The notes: generated by a model from the letters alone, not told the origin. 64,000 nucleotides of DNA from Bog-473 sp963779735 (GCA_963779735.1 CAVZZJ010000002.1:186001-250000); one strand, 5' to 3'; counted from the first letter of the stretch, positions 26,291 to 36,908 are shown. Translations and numbers: made by a program.

Positions 26291-27118
26291 GTGCTCACCG
26301 TCGCCAACTTCAACATGCACGCCGGAGTCGATGGCTGGGGGCGCCCGTTCGACATCGTCGCGGTGTGCGCCGCCCTCGACGCCGACGTCCTCGTGCTCGA
26401 AGAGGCATGGACGAACGACAGCGAAGGACCCGGGGCGGGGCAAGCGGAGCAGATCGCCGCCGCCCTGGGCTATCAGGTCACGACCTGCGCGCTGGCCGAG
26501 GGGAGACGGCCCTTACCCCATCCGGCGGCGACCGACCGCTGGATGCCGCGACTGGGGTTCCGCGTCAATTGGCGATCGCTGTACCTCGGCAGCGTTCGAC
26601 CGCTGTCGGAGGCGGAGGTGGCATCCACCCGCTACCAGGAGGGCGAGCCCGGGAGTTGGGGCATCGCCGTCCTCATCCGCGGCGACCTGCCGGTCGAAGA
26701 GACCCGCACCTTGCACCTGCCCTCCCTGCCACGCGATCGGGTGCGCCGGGCCGCCATCGTGGCGGAGATCACGAAGGAAGGGGTGCCATTGTCCGTGGTC
26801 GGCGCGCACATGTCCCACCTCCAGTACGGCTCCCACCGCCACTATGCGGCGCTCAAGCGCCTCCTGCGCACCGATGCGAGACCCGACGCGGTCCTCCTCG
26901 GTGACATGAACCTGTGGGGGCCTCCGGTCCGGGCCTTCCTGCCCGAATGGCACCGGGCCGTCAAGGGGCGCACCTGGCCGGCCTGGCACCCCCACAGCCA
27001 GATCGATCACATTCTGGTCCGGGGTGCGCTGCGGGTCTGCTCGGGAGAGGTCCTCTCCGCCGTCGGCTCCGATCATCGGCCGGTCCGCGCCGAGCTGGCA
27101 CTGCACGAGCGACGTTAG
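26291..27118 (+). CDS. Endonuclease/exonuclease/phosphatase-family protein
   Basis: A 275-residue EEP-superfamily hydrolase. Motifs in order are VANFNMHAG (metal Asn), LEEAW (metal Glu), VVGAHMSHLQYGS (catalytic His), LLGDMNLWGP (Asp/Asn) and SDHRPVRAEL (catalytic Asp/His). The fold serves DNases, sphingomyelinases and inositol phosphatases, so the substrate is open. The GTG at 26291 is the start nearest the first motif; the upstream open frame is not used. It converges with, and overlaps by 4 nt, the AsnC-type regulator. Confidence 0.83.
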   Translation: MLTVANFNMHAGVDGWGRPFDIVAVCAALDADVLVLEEAWTNDSEGPGAGQAEQIAAALGYQVTTCALAEGRRPLPHPAATDRWMPRLGFRVNWRSLYLGSVRPLSEAEVASTRYQEGEPGSWGIAVLIRGDLPVEETRTLHLPSLPRDRVRRAAIVAEITKEGVPLSVVGAHMSHLQYGSHRHYAALKRLLRTDARPDAVLLGDMNLWGPPVRAFLPEWHRAVKGRTWPAWHPHSQIDHILVRGALRVCSGEVLSAVGSDHRPVRAELALHERR

Positions 27119-27597
27119 GGCTGTCGGGCCGGGCCCCGGTCGGGTTCGAAGGCGCGCTGGCGGGACCACGTATCGAGCACGATGAGCGTCTTGGTGCCCG
27201 TGACCCTTCCCCTCCGGCGCAGCTGTTCGATCACCTGCCCCAGACGCTCGACGTCGGGCACCTGCAACCAGACCAGCGCATCGGGGTCACCGGCCGTGGT
27301 GAACACGGCCTGTACCTCGGGCAGCTGCATGGCCGTCTCCTTTATCTCCTTGAGATCGGCCGTGCCGGCGAAGCGCACCTCGGTGAACGCCTGAATGGGG
27401 CGCCCCACCTTGCCGTGATCGATCACCACCGTGTAACCGGCGATCACACCGGCCCGCTCCAGCCGCTCAATGCGCCGCGTCACGGCCGACGGCGACAGGG
27501 AGACCCTCTCGCCGATGTCGGCCATCGTCCGCCGCGCGTTCTGTGACAACAGATCGAGGATCTGGTGATCGGTCGGATCGAGGTCCACGGCGGTCAT
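27115..27597 (-). CDS. Lrp/AsnC-family transcriptional regulator
   Basis: A 160-residue regulator. The N-terminal HTH reads LDPTDHQILDLLSQNARRTM, then ADIGERVSLSPSAVTRRIER. The C-terminal RAM domain (VRFAGTADLKEI, PEVQAVFTTAGDPDALVWLQ) binds amino acids and mediates oligomerisation. It is divergent from the indolepyruvate:ferredoxin oxidoreductase gene across 271 bp, the usual arrangement for local control, so it probably regulates that enzyme in response to an aromatic or branched amino acid. A TAGACT -10 lies 6 nt before the ATG. Confidence 0.88.
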   Translation of the reverse strand: MTAVDLDPTDHQILDLLSQNARRTMADIGERVSLSPSAVTRRIERLERAGVIAGYTVVIDHGKVGRPIQAFTEVRFAGTADLKEIKETAMQLPEVQAVFTTAGDPDALVWLQVPDVERLGQVIEQLRRRGRVTGTKTLIVLDTWSRQRAFEPDRGPARQP

Positions 27598-27603
27598 GAC
27601 TTC

Positions 27604-27609
27604 AGTCTA
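27604..27609 (-). promoter_or_regulatory. -10 element of a leaderless AsnC-gene promoter
   Basis: TAGACT on the minus strand ends 6 nt before the ATG at 27597, so transcription would begin at the start codon. The -35 region is weak. Confidence 0.35.
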
Positions 27610-27751
27610 AGGATTGTCCCCTACTTCTCGCACGTTCTGTGCGTAGAAATGACTGATCAACCCGTCTCCATTGCGTCATGCAAGGAATAATCAGGAACTT
27701 TCTCCGTGGTTGGGGTCTCCGGGTATTGACTTGGGGCATGGGTGTGAGGCA

Positions 27752-27789
27752 GGAGGTATAGCCGTGACGATGGAGGTATGGCTGTGACG
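27752..27789 (+). repeat. Near-perfect direct repeat carrying ribosome-binding-site-like and GTG motifs
   Basis: GGAGGTATAGCCGTGACG (27752-27769) recurs at 27772-27789 with two changes. Each copy contains GGAGG about 7 nt before a GTG. The first GTG (27764) opens a 7-codon frame (VTMEVWL) that ends by overlapping the second GTG. It may be a leader peptide or a short duplication in the upstream region of the oxidoreductase gene. Confidence 0.4.
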
Positions 27790-27819
27790 CTGGCTCCCGA
27801 GGCGTGCCCGGTGAGCGCG

Positions 27820-27860
27820 GGCGCACCGGTGCGCCGGGTGCGCGGGCGCACCGGTGCGCC
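27820..27860. promoter_or_regulatory. Twin 16-bp palindromes upstream of indolepyruvate oxidoreductase
   Basis: GGCGCACCGGTGCGCC, a perfect palindrome, occurs at 27820-27835 and again at 27845-27860, 25 bp centre to centre, just before the ATG at 27869. The identity extends 5 bp further on the left of each copy. Paired, helically spaced dyads suit a dimeric regulator; the divergent AsnC protein is one candidate, although Lrp sites are usually AT-richer. Confidence 0.45.
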
Positions 27861-27868
27861 CGGTAAGC

Positions 27869-30800
27869 ATGGACGACCGTTACGAAGCGACCGAGGGGAC
27901 CGTCCTCCTCTCGGGCATTGAGGCGGTGGTGCGGCTCCTGCTCACCCAACGACGCCTCGATTCCCTGCGCCACCTCTCGACCGCCCTCTTCGTCAGTGGC
28001 TACGAGGGGTCGCCGCTCGGCGGCCTCGACCAGCAGCTCCAGCGGGCCCACGACCTGCTGACGCAGGCCGACGTCGTCTTCTCCCCCGGGCTGAACGAGG
28101 AGCTGGCGGCCACGGCGGTCGGCGGGACCCAGCTCGTCGGCGAGCTGGCGGGCCGGCGGGTCGACGGGGTGGTCGGCTTCTGGTACGGGAAGAACCCCGG
28201 GTTCGACCGGGCGGCCGACGCCATCCGCCACGCCAACATGTCGGGCACCCCACCGCTCGGCGGAGCCGTGGCGCTGGTCGGAGACGATCCCCTGTGCAAG
28301 TCGTCCACCTTGCCCAGCTCGTGCGAGCTCACCGCCCGGGCCCTGGGTGTGCCGGTACTCACGCCCGCCTCGGTCGCCGACGTCATCACGCTGGGGTTGC
28401 ACGCCGTCGCGCTCTCGCGCCACGCCGGCCTGTGGAGCGCACTGAAGATCGTGGCCGACATCGCCGACGCCAGCGCCACCATCACCCTCCCGGCCCTCGG
28501 AGACCTCGGCATCCCGCCGCCGGACCGGGCTCGGCCCTGGCATCCCCGGACGCTGTTGGGACCCGGGGCGCTCGAGGTGGAGGAGGACCTGTTCAGCGTG
28601 CGGATCCCCCGCGTCCACGCCTACACCGAGCTGGCCGGTCTCAACCGCATCACCAGCGACTCCCGCCGTCCCTCGTTGGCGATCCTGGCTTCGGGGACCG
28701 CGTACGCCGCCACGCTGCGTGCGCTCGGCGATCTCGGGCTTGGCGAGGGCGATCGGGAGGGCCTCGGTCTACGTCTGGTGAAGATCGACCTGCCCTGGCC
28801 ACTCAGCCCGTCGGCCCTGCGATCCATGGTCGACCAGGCGCACCAGGTGCTGGTCGTCGAGGACAAGGCCCCGCTGGTGGAGGAGCAGCTCACGGCCGCC
28901 CTGTACGACCAGCCCCGGCAACCGCGGATTTACGGCAAGTGCGAGGAGGGCGGCCGGTCGTTGATCCCCCGCCACGGCGCGGTCACCCCCGACCTGGTGG
29001 CCAAGGCGCTCTCGCACCTGTGGCGCGACGAGCCGCTCCCGCCACCGATCAGGGACGCCGTGGACGCCCATAACCGCAGGGCCCCGATCCGCATCGACCT
29101 GTCGTCGGCGAAACCGCCACCCCGCACCCCCTACTTCTGCCCGGGCTGTCCCCACAACGTCTCTACCCGGGCCGACGATGACCAGCTGGTCGGTCTGGGC
29201 ATCGGTTGCCACATCATGGCGGCCCTCGACGACCACGGCAGGGGCCACATGGTGGGCATGACCCAGATGGGCGGCGAGGGTGCGCAATGGATCGGCATGT
29301 CGCCCTTCACCACGGACCGGCACTACGCCCAGAACCTGGGCGACGGCACGTTCTTCCACTCGGGATCCCTGGCCGTTCGGAGCGCCGTCGCCGCCGGAGT
29401 CACCATGACGTACAAGATCCTCTACAACGACGCGGTCGCCATGACCGGTGGCCAGACCCCGGTCGGGCGGGTCGGTGTGCCCGAGCTCACCCACTGGCTG
29501 GCCATGGAGGGGGTCAAGAGGGTCATCATCACCAGCCCCGATCCCGGCGAGCTGGCGCACGCCGGTGTGCATCCCATCGCCACCGTGGTCCACCGGGACG
29601 AGACCGCCCACGCGCAGCGCGAGCTCGCGGGCATAAAGGGGGTCACCGCGCTCATCCACCATGACCCCTGCGCGGCCGAGGAACGCCGCCAGCGCAACCG
29701 CGGCCAGCGCCCCGCCCTGACCGAGTCCGTGTGGATCAACAGCCGTGTCTGCGAGGGTTGTGGAGACTGCGCCGAGCATTCGACCTGCATGTCTCTCGTG
29801 CACGTGGAGACCGACTTCGGTACGAAAATGGCGGTCCACCAGGGAAGCTGCAACCTCGACCGGTCTTGTGTGCGCGGCGAGTGCCCGTCCTTCGTCATCG
29901 CCCGGCACGGTTCGGGTCATGCCGGTCGGCCCCGGACATACCCCCCGCCCCCGACCCCGTTACCGGATCCGCCGGACCGACGCTGGACGGGCACGACGGT
30001 CATCCGCATGCCGGGGATAGGGGGGACCGGGGTGGTGACGGCCTCGCGCATCATCGCCATGTCGGCGCACCTCGCCGGGCTGCACGCGGCGAGCATCGAC
30101 CAGACCGGCCTGGCGCAGAAGGGAGGCCCGGTCACCTCCGACGTGCGGATCTCGTCCTCCCCGATCACGGGCGACGTGCACGCCAGCCCGGGCGGGGCCG
30201 ATCTCCTTCTGGGCTTCGACCTCCTTGGAGCCGCGGGAGACGACGCCCTCGCCGCGGCGTCCCCCGAGCACACGGTGGCCGTCCTCAACATGGGCCAGGT
30301 GCCGACGGCCTCCATGCTCCGCCACCAGGACGCCACGTATCCCCTCTCGGCCGGGCTACGGGCGCGTATCGCTCGATCCACCCGTTCCGGCGACATGGTG
30401 TGTGTGGACGCCCAAGCCATCGCCGAGCGACTGACGGGGGATCACCTGGCGGCCAACCTGGTCCTGGTCGGGTCCGCCTTCCAGGCCGGGCTTCTGCCCT
30501 TCGGTGCCCGAGAGCTCGCCGAGGCGGTCCGTATCAACGGCGTCGACGTCCCGGCCAGCCTGGCCGCCATCGCCTGGGGCCGTGCGGCCGTGGCCCGACC
30601 CGATGCCGTCGCCGGCGCCCTGGCCGAAGCCCTCGGGGGGGCCGGGAGGGCGCCGGATGGCCCGTCGGACCGGGAGCTGCCGGCCGATGTGGAGCCCGAT
30701 GCCGGCTGGCCCACATCACTCCGGCAGGTCGTCCGACTCCGGGTAGCCGAGCTGATCGACTTCCAGAGCGCTCGAGTGGCACGGGCCTACCTGGCCCGGG

Positions 30801-31375
30801 TCCGGGAGGTCGCCGAGAGGGAGCGGACGGCGGCCGTCGACCCGACCTTACGCGTGACCGAGTCGTTTGCCCGGGCGCTCTACGCCCTGATGGCGATCAA
30901 GGACGAGTACGAGGTGGCCCGCCTCCACCTGCTCGCCGAAGAACAGGAGGCCTTCCAGCGCGCCTTCCCCGGGGCGCGCCCGGCCTACCTGCTCAGGCCA
31001 CCCTTGCTGGCCAGCCTCGGCCTTCGGCGCAAGATCACGCTCGTCCGCAGTGCCCGACCGGCATTCCGGGTGCTGCGGGCGGCCCGGCGGCTGCGCGGCA
31101 CGTCGTTCGATGTCTTCGGATGGTCGGCCGAACGGCGCGCCGAACGGCGGTTTGTGGCCGAGTACCTCGAGTGGGTGGCGACAGCGTTGGACCACCTCAC
31201 TCCCGCCACCGTCGATGCCGTGCGCGCACTGGTCGACGTGGCCAACGACGTGCACGGCTATGCGCACGTGCGCCGGGACAGCATCGCCCGGGCACGCGCC
31301 GCCGCCGCGGAACTGCTCCATCGGCTCACCGAGCCCCAAGAGCGCCGCCCGGAGAGCTACCCGATCGCCGGCTGA
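27869..31375 (+). CDS. Fused indolepyruvate:ferredoxin oxidoreductase (IorAB type)
   Basis: A 1168-residue enzyme that oxidatively decarboxylates aryl (or branched) 2-oxoacids to acyl-CoA using thiamine diphosphate. The N-terminal pyrimidine domain has FVSGYEGSPLGGLDQQL and SPGLNEELAATAVGGTQ. The TPP domain (about 440-560) has CPGCPHNVSTR, GIGCHIMAALDDHGRGHMVG and ILYNDAVAMTGGQ. Cysteine clusters near 630 (CEGCGDCAEHSTC, then CNLDRSCVRGECPSF) suggest Fe-S ligands. The gamma domain (GIGGTGVVTASRIIAMSAH) and a helical C-terminal domain complete the long single-chain form found in aerobes. Start is the ATG at 27869 rather than the GTG at 27854. Its last 19 nt overlap the convergent methyltransferase gene. 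Confidence 0.92.
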   Translation: MDDRYEATEGTVLLSGIEAVVRLLLTQRRLDSLRHLSTALFVSGYEGSPLGGLDQQLQRAHDLLTQADVVFSPGLNEELAATAVGGTQLVGELAGRRVDGVVGFWYGKNPGFDRAADAIRHANMSGTPPLGGAVALVGDDPLCKSSTLPSSCELTARALGVPVLTPASVADVITLGLHAVALSRHAGLWSALKIVADIADASATITLPALGDLGIPPPDRARPWHPRTLLGPGALEVEEDLFSVRIPRVHAYTELAGLNRITSDSRRPSLAILASGTAYAATLRALGDLGLGEGDREGLGLRLVKIDLPWPLSPSALRSMVDQAHQVLVVEDKAPLVEEQLTAALYDQPRQPRIYGKCEEGGRSLIPRHGAVTPDLVAKALSHLWRDEPLPPPIRDAVDAHNRRAPIRIDLSSAKPPPRTPYFCPGCPHNVSTRADDDQLVGLGIGCHIMAALDDHGRGHMVGMTQMGGEGAQWIGMSPFTTDRHYAQNLGDGTFFHSGSLAVRSAVAAGVTMTYKILYNDAVAMTGGQTPVGRVGVPELTHWLAMEGVKRVIITSPDPGELAHAGVHPIATVVHRDETAHAQRELAGIKGVTALIHHDPCAAEERRQRNRGQRPALTESVWINSRVCEGCGDCAEHSTCMSLVHVETDFGTKMAVHQGSCNLDRSCVRGECPSFVIARHGSGHAGRPRTYPPPPTPLPDPPDRRWTGTTVIRMPGIGGTGVVTASRIIAMSAHLAGLHAASIDQTGLAQKGGPVTSDVRISSSPITGDVHASPGGADLLLGFDLLGAAGDDALAAASPEHTVAVLNMGQVPTASMLRHQDATYPLSAGLRARIARSTRSGDMVCVDAQAIAERLTGDHLAANLVLVGSAFQAGLLPFGARELAEAVRINGVDVPASLAAIAWGRAAVARPDAVAGALAEALGGAGRAPDGPSDRELPADVEPDAGWPTSLRQVVRLRVAELIDFQSARVARAYLARVREVAERERTAAVDPTLRVTESFARALYALMAIKDEYEVARLHLLAEEQEAFQRAFPGARPAYLLRPPLLASLGLRRKITLVRSARPAFRVLRAARRLRGTSFDVFGWSAERRAERRFVAEYLEWVATALDHLTPATVDAVRALVDVANDVHGYAHVRRDSIARARAAAAELLHRLTEPQERRPESYPIAG

Positions 31376-31974
31376 GGGGGCTGGCGATGCACCGACACGG
31401 CGTAGGCGCTCTCGTCGTCGAAGGGCAGCCGATCCCAGGTCGACCAGCGATCCTCGAGGACCAACCCGGCCCGCGCCGCCAGTTCGTCGTGCACGGCGAC
31501 CGACAGGCCCCCGGGTCGCAACGAGTACCCGGCGATCAGGCGTCCACCCGGGGCCAAGGTGGATGCCAGGTTGGACAGCACCGTCCCCTCGCTCCCCGGC
31601 GCCACGAAGATCAGGACGTTCCCCGCCATCACCACGGCGTCGAACGGCCCAAGGGGCACCGGAGCGGTATCGGCCAGATCCCCTTCGATCCACGTCAGGT
31701 GAGGCGCCTTCCGGCGGGCCACCTCGAGCATGCGCGGGTCGAGGTCGACCCCGACGACGCGGCGCCCTCTGCGGTGCAGTTCGATGGCCACCCGACCGGT
31801 GCCGCACCCGGCGTCGAGCACGGAGTCCGGGCCATAGGAGTCGACCAGCGCCGCTTCGCCGTGCACGTCCGCGCCGCTGGCCGCCAGCTCATGGAAGCGG
31901 CGATCGTACTGGGCCCCACGGGGAGCGTCGCCCGAGATCCAGCGGTTGGTCGTCACCCACAGAGTGTGGCGCAC
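31357..31974 (-). CDS. Class I SAM-dependent methyltransferase
   Basis: A 205-residue protein. Motif I is SVLDAGCGTGRVAIELHRRG, with the acidic end of strand beta2 in VVGVDLDPRML, an acidic segment IEGDLADTAPV and the post-II strand FDAVVMAGNVLIF. This is the Rossmann-like methyltransferase core with no recognisable substrate domain beyond a short C-terminal strand region. It is convergent with the oxidoreductase gene and divergent from the ferredoxin reductase gene. Acceptor unknown. Confidence 0.82.
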   Translation of the reverse strand: MRHTLWVTTNRWISGDAPRGAQYDRRFHELAASGADVHGEAALVDSYGPDSVLDAGCGTGRVAIELHRRGRRVVGVDLDPRMLEVARRKAPHLTWIEGDLADTAPVPLGPFDAVVMAGNVLIFVAPGSEGTVLSNLASTLAPGGRLIAGYSLRPGGLSVAVHDELAARAGLVLEDRWSTWDRLPFDDESAYAVSVHRQPPQPAIG

Positions 31975-31997
31975 GGCCGTCCTCGTGCGCTACATTC

Positions 31998-32031
31998 GTG
32001 ACAACTGTGTACCCCATCGCTTACGGTACAC
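31998..32031 (+). promoter_or_regulatory. Leaderless promoter with inverted-repeat operator for the reductase/desaturase pair
   Basis: GTGACA (31998-32003), an 18-bp spacer and TACGGT (32022-32027) are followed 6 nt later by the ATG at 32034. A perfect 7-bp inverted repeat, GTGTACC (32007-32013) and GGTACAC (32025-32031), spans spacer and -10. Binding there would block transcription, as expected of a TetR- or GntR-type lipid regulator that is not encoded nearby. Confidence 0.45.
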
Positions 32032-32033
32032 GC

Positions 32034-33152
32034 ATGCCACCTGGGACTGTTGCCGACCGGCCGCTGTCCAAGCGGGTTCTCCGCCAGGCGATCCGGGTGT
32101 TGGATGCCGCTGCTACACCCCACGGGGTGGACCGCTACGTCGAGCTGGTCCGTCCGTCGTGGTCGTCGACCGAGGTGCGGGCCAAGGTGGTGGAGGTCGT
32201 ACGGGCCACCCCGCGGAGCGTGACGCTCACCCTGCGTGCCAACGGCAACTGGACCGGGTTCACCGCTGGTCAGTACACCCAGCTCTCGGTCGAGATCGAC
32301 GGGGTGCGCCAGACCCGCTGCTACTCCATGGCGAACGCAGCCACCTCCAAGCACGGCCTGATCGAGCTGTCCGTCACCGCCCACCCCGAGGGCCGGGTCA
32401 GCCAGCATCTGCACCGGGCGGCGAGGAAGGGGCAGACGGTCGGGCTCACCAGGGCGCAGGGCACGTTCACACTGCCCGAGGTCGAGCCGGATCATCTCCT
32501 CCTCGTCAGCGGCGGGAGCGGCATCACCCCGGTCATGTCGATGCTGAGGACGCGCTGTGCGCTCGGATGGAGCAAGCCGGTCACGTTCCTCCACTACGCA
32601 CCGACCGAGTCCGACATGCTGTACCGCGACGAGCTGGCGGCGTTGGCCCGGACGGCACCCGGGGTGCAGGTGGTGCGGGTGTTCACCGACGAGCCGGGCA
32701 CCGGGGACCTCGACGGCTTCCTCACCCGCCGGCAGCTCGCCGTCGCCGCCCCCGCCTGGACGGAGGCGGAAGCCTTCGTCTGTGGTCCACCACCCCTGAT
32801 GGACGCGGCCCGGTCTCTGTTCGGCCGGGCCGGCCGGGCCGGCCACCTTCATACGGAGGCCTTCACCCTGGCCCAGTTCACGGCCGAGGTCGGCTCGGTC
32901 GACGGCACGGTGCGATTCGGTGCCAGCGAGATCGGCGTGGCCAGCGACGGCAGGCCCCTGCTGGTCCAAGCCGAGGCGGCCGGCCTCGCCCCGCTCTCGG
33001 GATGCCGCATGGGGATCTGCCACACCTGCACCCGTCGGCTCTGCTCCGGCGTCGTGCGTGATGCCGTCACCGGCGACCTCACCACCGGGCCCGACGTCGA
33101 CGTCCGCATCTGCGTGAGCGTCCCTATCGGCGACGTCGAGATCGACCTCTAA
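32034..33152 (+). CDS. Ferredoxin-NAD(P) reductase with C-terminal 2Fe-2S domain (desaturase electron donor)
   Basis: A 372-residue flavoprotein. The FAD domain has QTRCYSMANAAT and the NAD(P) domain LLLVSGGSGITPVMSML and EAFVCGPPPLMDAA. A plant-type 2Fe-2S ferredoxin domain ends the protein (LSGCRMGICHTCTRRLCSG, CVSVPIGDVEIDL) with its cysteines in place. It sits 24 nt upstream of the desaturase gene, matching the mycobacterial Rv3230c-DesA3 pair in which the reductase feeds electrons to a membrane stearoyl-CoA delta-9 desaturase. The ATG at 32034 is chosen from the promoter spacing. Confidence 0.9.
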   Translation: MPPGTVADRPLSKRVLRQAIRVLDAAATPHGVDRYVELVRPSWSSTEVRAKVVEVVRATPRSVTLTLRANGNWTGFTAGQYTQLSVEIDGVRQTRCYSMANAATSKHGLIELSVTAHPEGRVSQHLHRAARKGQTVGLTRAQGTFTLPEVEPDHLLLVSGGSGITPVMSMLRTRCALGWSKPVTFLHYAPTESDMLYRDELAALARTAPGVQVVRVFTDEPGTGDLDGFLTRRQLAVAAPAWTEAEAFVCGPPPLMDAARSLFGRAGRAGHLHTEAFTLAQFTAEVGSVDGTVRFGASEIGVASDGRPLLVQAEAAGLAPLSGCRMGICHTCTRRLCSGVVRDAVTGDLTTGPDVDVRICVSVPIGDVEIDL

Positions 33153-33176
33153 CCGGCCATTCGCCCCCGAGACTCG

Positions 33177-34313
33177 ATGCCCACCGTTGCCGAAGCCCAT
33201 GGCCTCTCCGCCGCCCAACTCGATGCCCTCGGCCGGGAGTTCGAGTCGCTGCGAGCCGAGGTAGCGGCCCAGCTGGGCGCCGAGGACGTCGCCTACATCC
33301 GCCGTCTGATGCGGATACAGCGATGGGCCGAGGTGGGCGGGCGCGCCTCGCTCTTCTTGGGCTTCCTCCCCCCCTTCTGGTTGGCCGGGGCGGCGGCGCT
33401 CTCGCTCTCCAAGATCCTCGACAATATGGAGATCGGTCACAACGTTCTCCATGGTCAGTACGACTGGACGAACGACCCCGCGCTCTCCTCCACCACGTTC
33501 GAATGGGACTCGTCGTGCCCGGCCAAGGGATGGCAGCATTACCACAACTACCTGCACCACACCTTTACCAACATCACCGGCAAGGATCGTGATCTCGGCT
33601 ATGGCGTGATCAGGATCAGTGGGGACGCGCCCTGGTCCCCCGCCAATCTGGGCAATCCGCTCTACGCCCTCGGGCTGGCGCTCATCTTCGACCAGGGCAT
33701 CATGCTGCACGACGTCGACCTCGGGCAGGTGCGAAGGGGAAAGAAGTCGAAGGCCGAGGCAAAGCTGGCGTTGAAGAACGGGGTACGCAGGTCCGGCAAG
33801 CTCGCCTTCCGGGACTACGTGATGTGGCCCGCGTTCACCGGTCCGCTCTTCCTCTCCACCCTGGCGGCGAACGCCGTGGCCAACGTCGTGCGCAACGTGT
33901 GGGCCTTCATCATCATCTTCTGCGGGCACTTCCCGAACGGGGCACTGGAGTTCACCGAAGAGGAGTGCGAGGGGGAGTCCAAGGGTCACTGGTACTTCCG
34001 CCAGGTGGTGGGGTCGGCCAACATTCGCGGCGGTCGGCTCTTCCACATCATGTCCGGGAATTTGAGCTTCCAGATTGAGCATCATCTCTTTCCCGACATC
34101 CCGGCCCGGCGCTACCGGCAGATCGCTCCCCAGGTTCGGGAGATCTGCCGGCGCTACGGGATCCCGTACAACACGGGCCGCCTCTCACGGCAGTTCGGGT
34201 CCGTCGTGGCCAAGATCCTCCGCTACGCCCTGCCCCCACGGCGTGGAGGTCGGGCGAGGTCGGCACCGCCGCGCTCGCCCGAGACACGACCCACCGACCT
34301 CGTCGCCGCCTGA
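33177..34313 (+). CDS. Membrane acyl-CoA/fatty acid desaturase (DesA3-like)
   Basis: A 378-residue di-iron membrane desaturase. The three histidine boxes are present: GHNVLHGQYDW near 88, WQHYHNYLHHTFTN near 120, and SFQIEHHLFPDIP near 300. Hydrophobic segments surround them (FLGFLPPFWLAGAAALSL, NVWAFIIIFCGHFP). It introduces a cis double bond into saturated acyl chains, taking electrons from the reductase encoded just upstream. Position specificity (delta-9) is inferred from similarity in arrangement to DesA3. The Pro/Arg-rich C-terminal tail is unremarkable. Confidence 0.92.
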   Translation: MPTVAEAHGLSAAQLDALGREFESLRAEVAAQLGAEDVAYIRRLMRIQRWAEVGGRASLFLGFLPPFWLAGAAALSLSKILDNMEIGHNVLHGQYDWTNDPALSSTTFEWDSSCPAKGWQHYHNYLHHTFTNITGKDRDLGYGVIRISGDAPWSPANLGNPLYALGLALIFDQGIMLHDVDLGQVRRGKKSKAEAKLALKNGVRRSGKLAFRDYVMWPAFTGPLFLSTLAANAVANVVRNVWAFIIIFCGHFPNGALEFTEEECEGESKGHWYFRQVVGSANIRGGRLFHIMSGNLSFQIEHHLFPDIPARRYRQIAPQVREICRRYGIPYNTGRLSRQFGSVVAKILRYALPPRRGGRARSAPPRSPETRPTDLVAA

Positions 34314-34348
34314 TCAGTGCGGCGGGCGGCCGTCACTAGTCTGCTGGC

Positions 34349-35116
34349 GTGTGCCTGCTCGTGGTGGCCTTCCGTGTCATCCCGAGCACACCGCTGCTCA
34401 TCGGGGCCAATCGCGACGAGTTCCTGACACGGCCGGCGGTTCCGGCGACCGTGCTCCGCCCGGGTGGACCCCGCATACTCGGTGGGCGCGACCTGCAGTC
34501 GGGGGGCACCTGGCTCGCCCTCAACGAGCTCGGGGTCTTCGCCGGTCTCACCAACCAACCTCTCGGTGACGCCCGGGACCCGACGCGCCGCACGAGAGGC
34601 GAGCTTCCGCTGCTGCTGGCCTCGCATCCGTCGGCCCGGCTCGCCGTCGGGGACCTGCTCGAAACCCGCCGGCCGGAGGACTACAACGGCTCGTGGCTGC
34701 TCGTGGGGGACCGTGACGCCCTCTACTACGTCGACTTCACCGGCCTGGTCGAACCCGAGGCGGTGGGCCTGCCGCCGGGCCTCTACGTCCTGGAGAACCG
34801 CCCGCTCGGCGCACCCTCCCCGAAGGCGGACCACGTCGCCCGCTCCCTCGGCTCCCCGCCCGACGTCGAGACCGCCCTGTCGAGGTTGCTCGGGGTGCTG
34901 GCCGATCACTCGGTTCCCGCACCGGCGGCCGGGGGCGACGGCCCGATGTCCTCCTCGAACTGCGTCCATCTGGACGGCTACGGAACGCGCTCGTCGTGCG
35001 TCATTCGAATCGGTGACCTTCAGGTGGAACGCCCGAGGATCCGGGTTTCCGATGGCCCGCCCTGTCGCGCCCCTCTCGTCGATGTGAGCGGGCTGTGGCT
35101 CGGGACCGGGCCCTAG
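34349..35116 (+). CDS. NRDE (TANGO2-like) family protein
   Basis: A 255-residue protein with the family's hallmark N-terminus: Met-Cys followed by LLVVAFRVIPSTPLLIGANR and DEF, so the NRDE tetrapeptide and the conserved second-position Cys are present. GGRDLQSGGTWLALNELGVF and FAGLTNQ also match. Eukaryotic TANGO2 homologues are linked to Golgi organisation, lipid and haem handling; the bacterial role is not established. Translation starts at a GTG, 35 nt after the desaturase, so co-transcription is possible. Confidence 0.82.
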   Translation: MCLLVVAFRVIPSTPLLIGANRDEFLTRPAVPATVLRPGGPRILGGRDLQSGGTWLALNELGVFAGLTNQPLGDARDPTRRTRGELPLLLASHPSARLAVGDLLETRRPEDYNGSWLLVGDRDALYYVDFTGLVEPEAVGLPPGLYVLENRPLGAPSPKADHVARSLGSPPDVETALSRLLGVLADHSVPAPAAGGDGPMSSSNCVHLDGYGTRSSCVIRIGDLQVERPRIRVSDGPPCRAPLVDVSGLWLGTGP

Positions 35117-35171
35117 TACCAGCCCGCTCGGCGCGCCACCCTGCGGCGACAAGGACCGTCGGGGCGTCGGG

Positions 35172-36852
<1,681 letters not shown>

Positions 36853-36908
36853 GCCGACCAGTGTGGCCCAGATCGGGGACCCGCTCGGACCTCAGGCGAG
36901 GATCGGTC

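Noticed and set aside
31953..34085. 710-codon minus-strand open frame
   Set aside because: Antisense of the ferredoxin reductase and desaturase genes, whose motifs are unambiguous.
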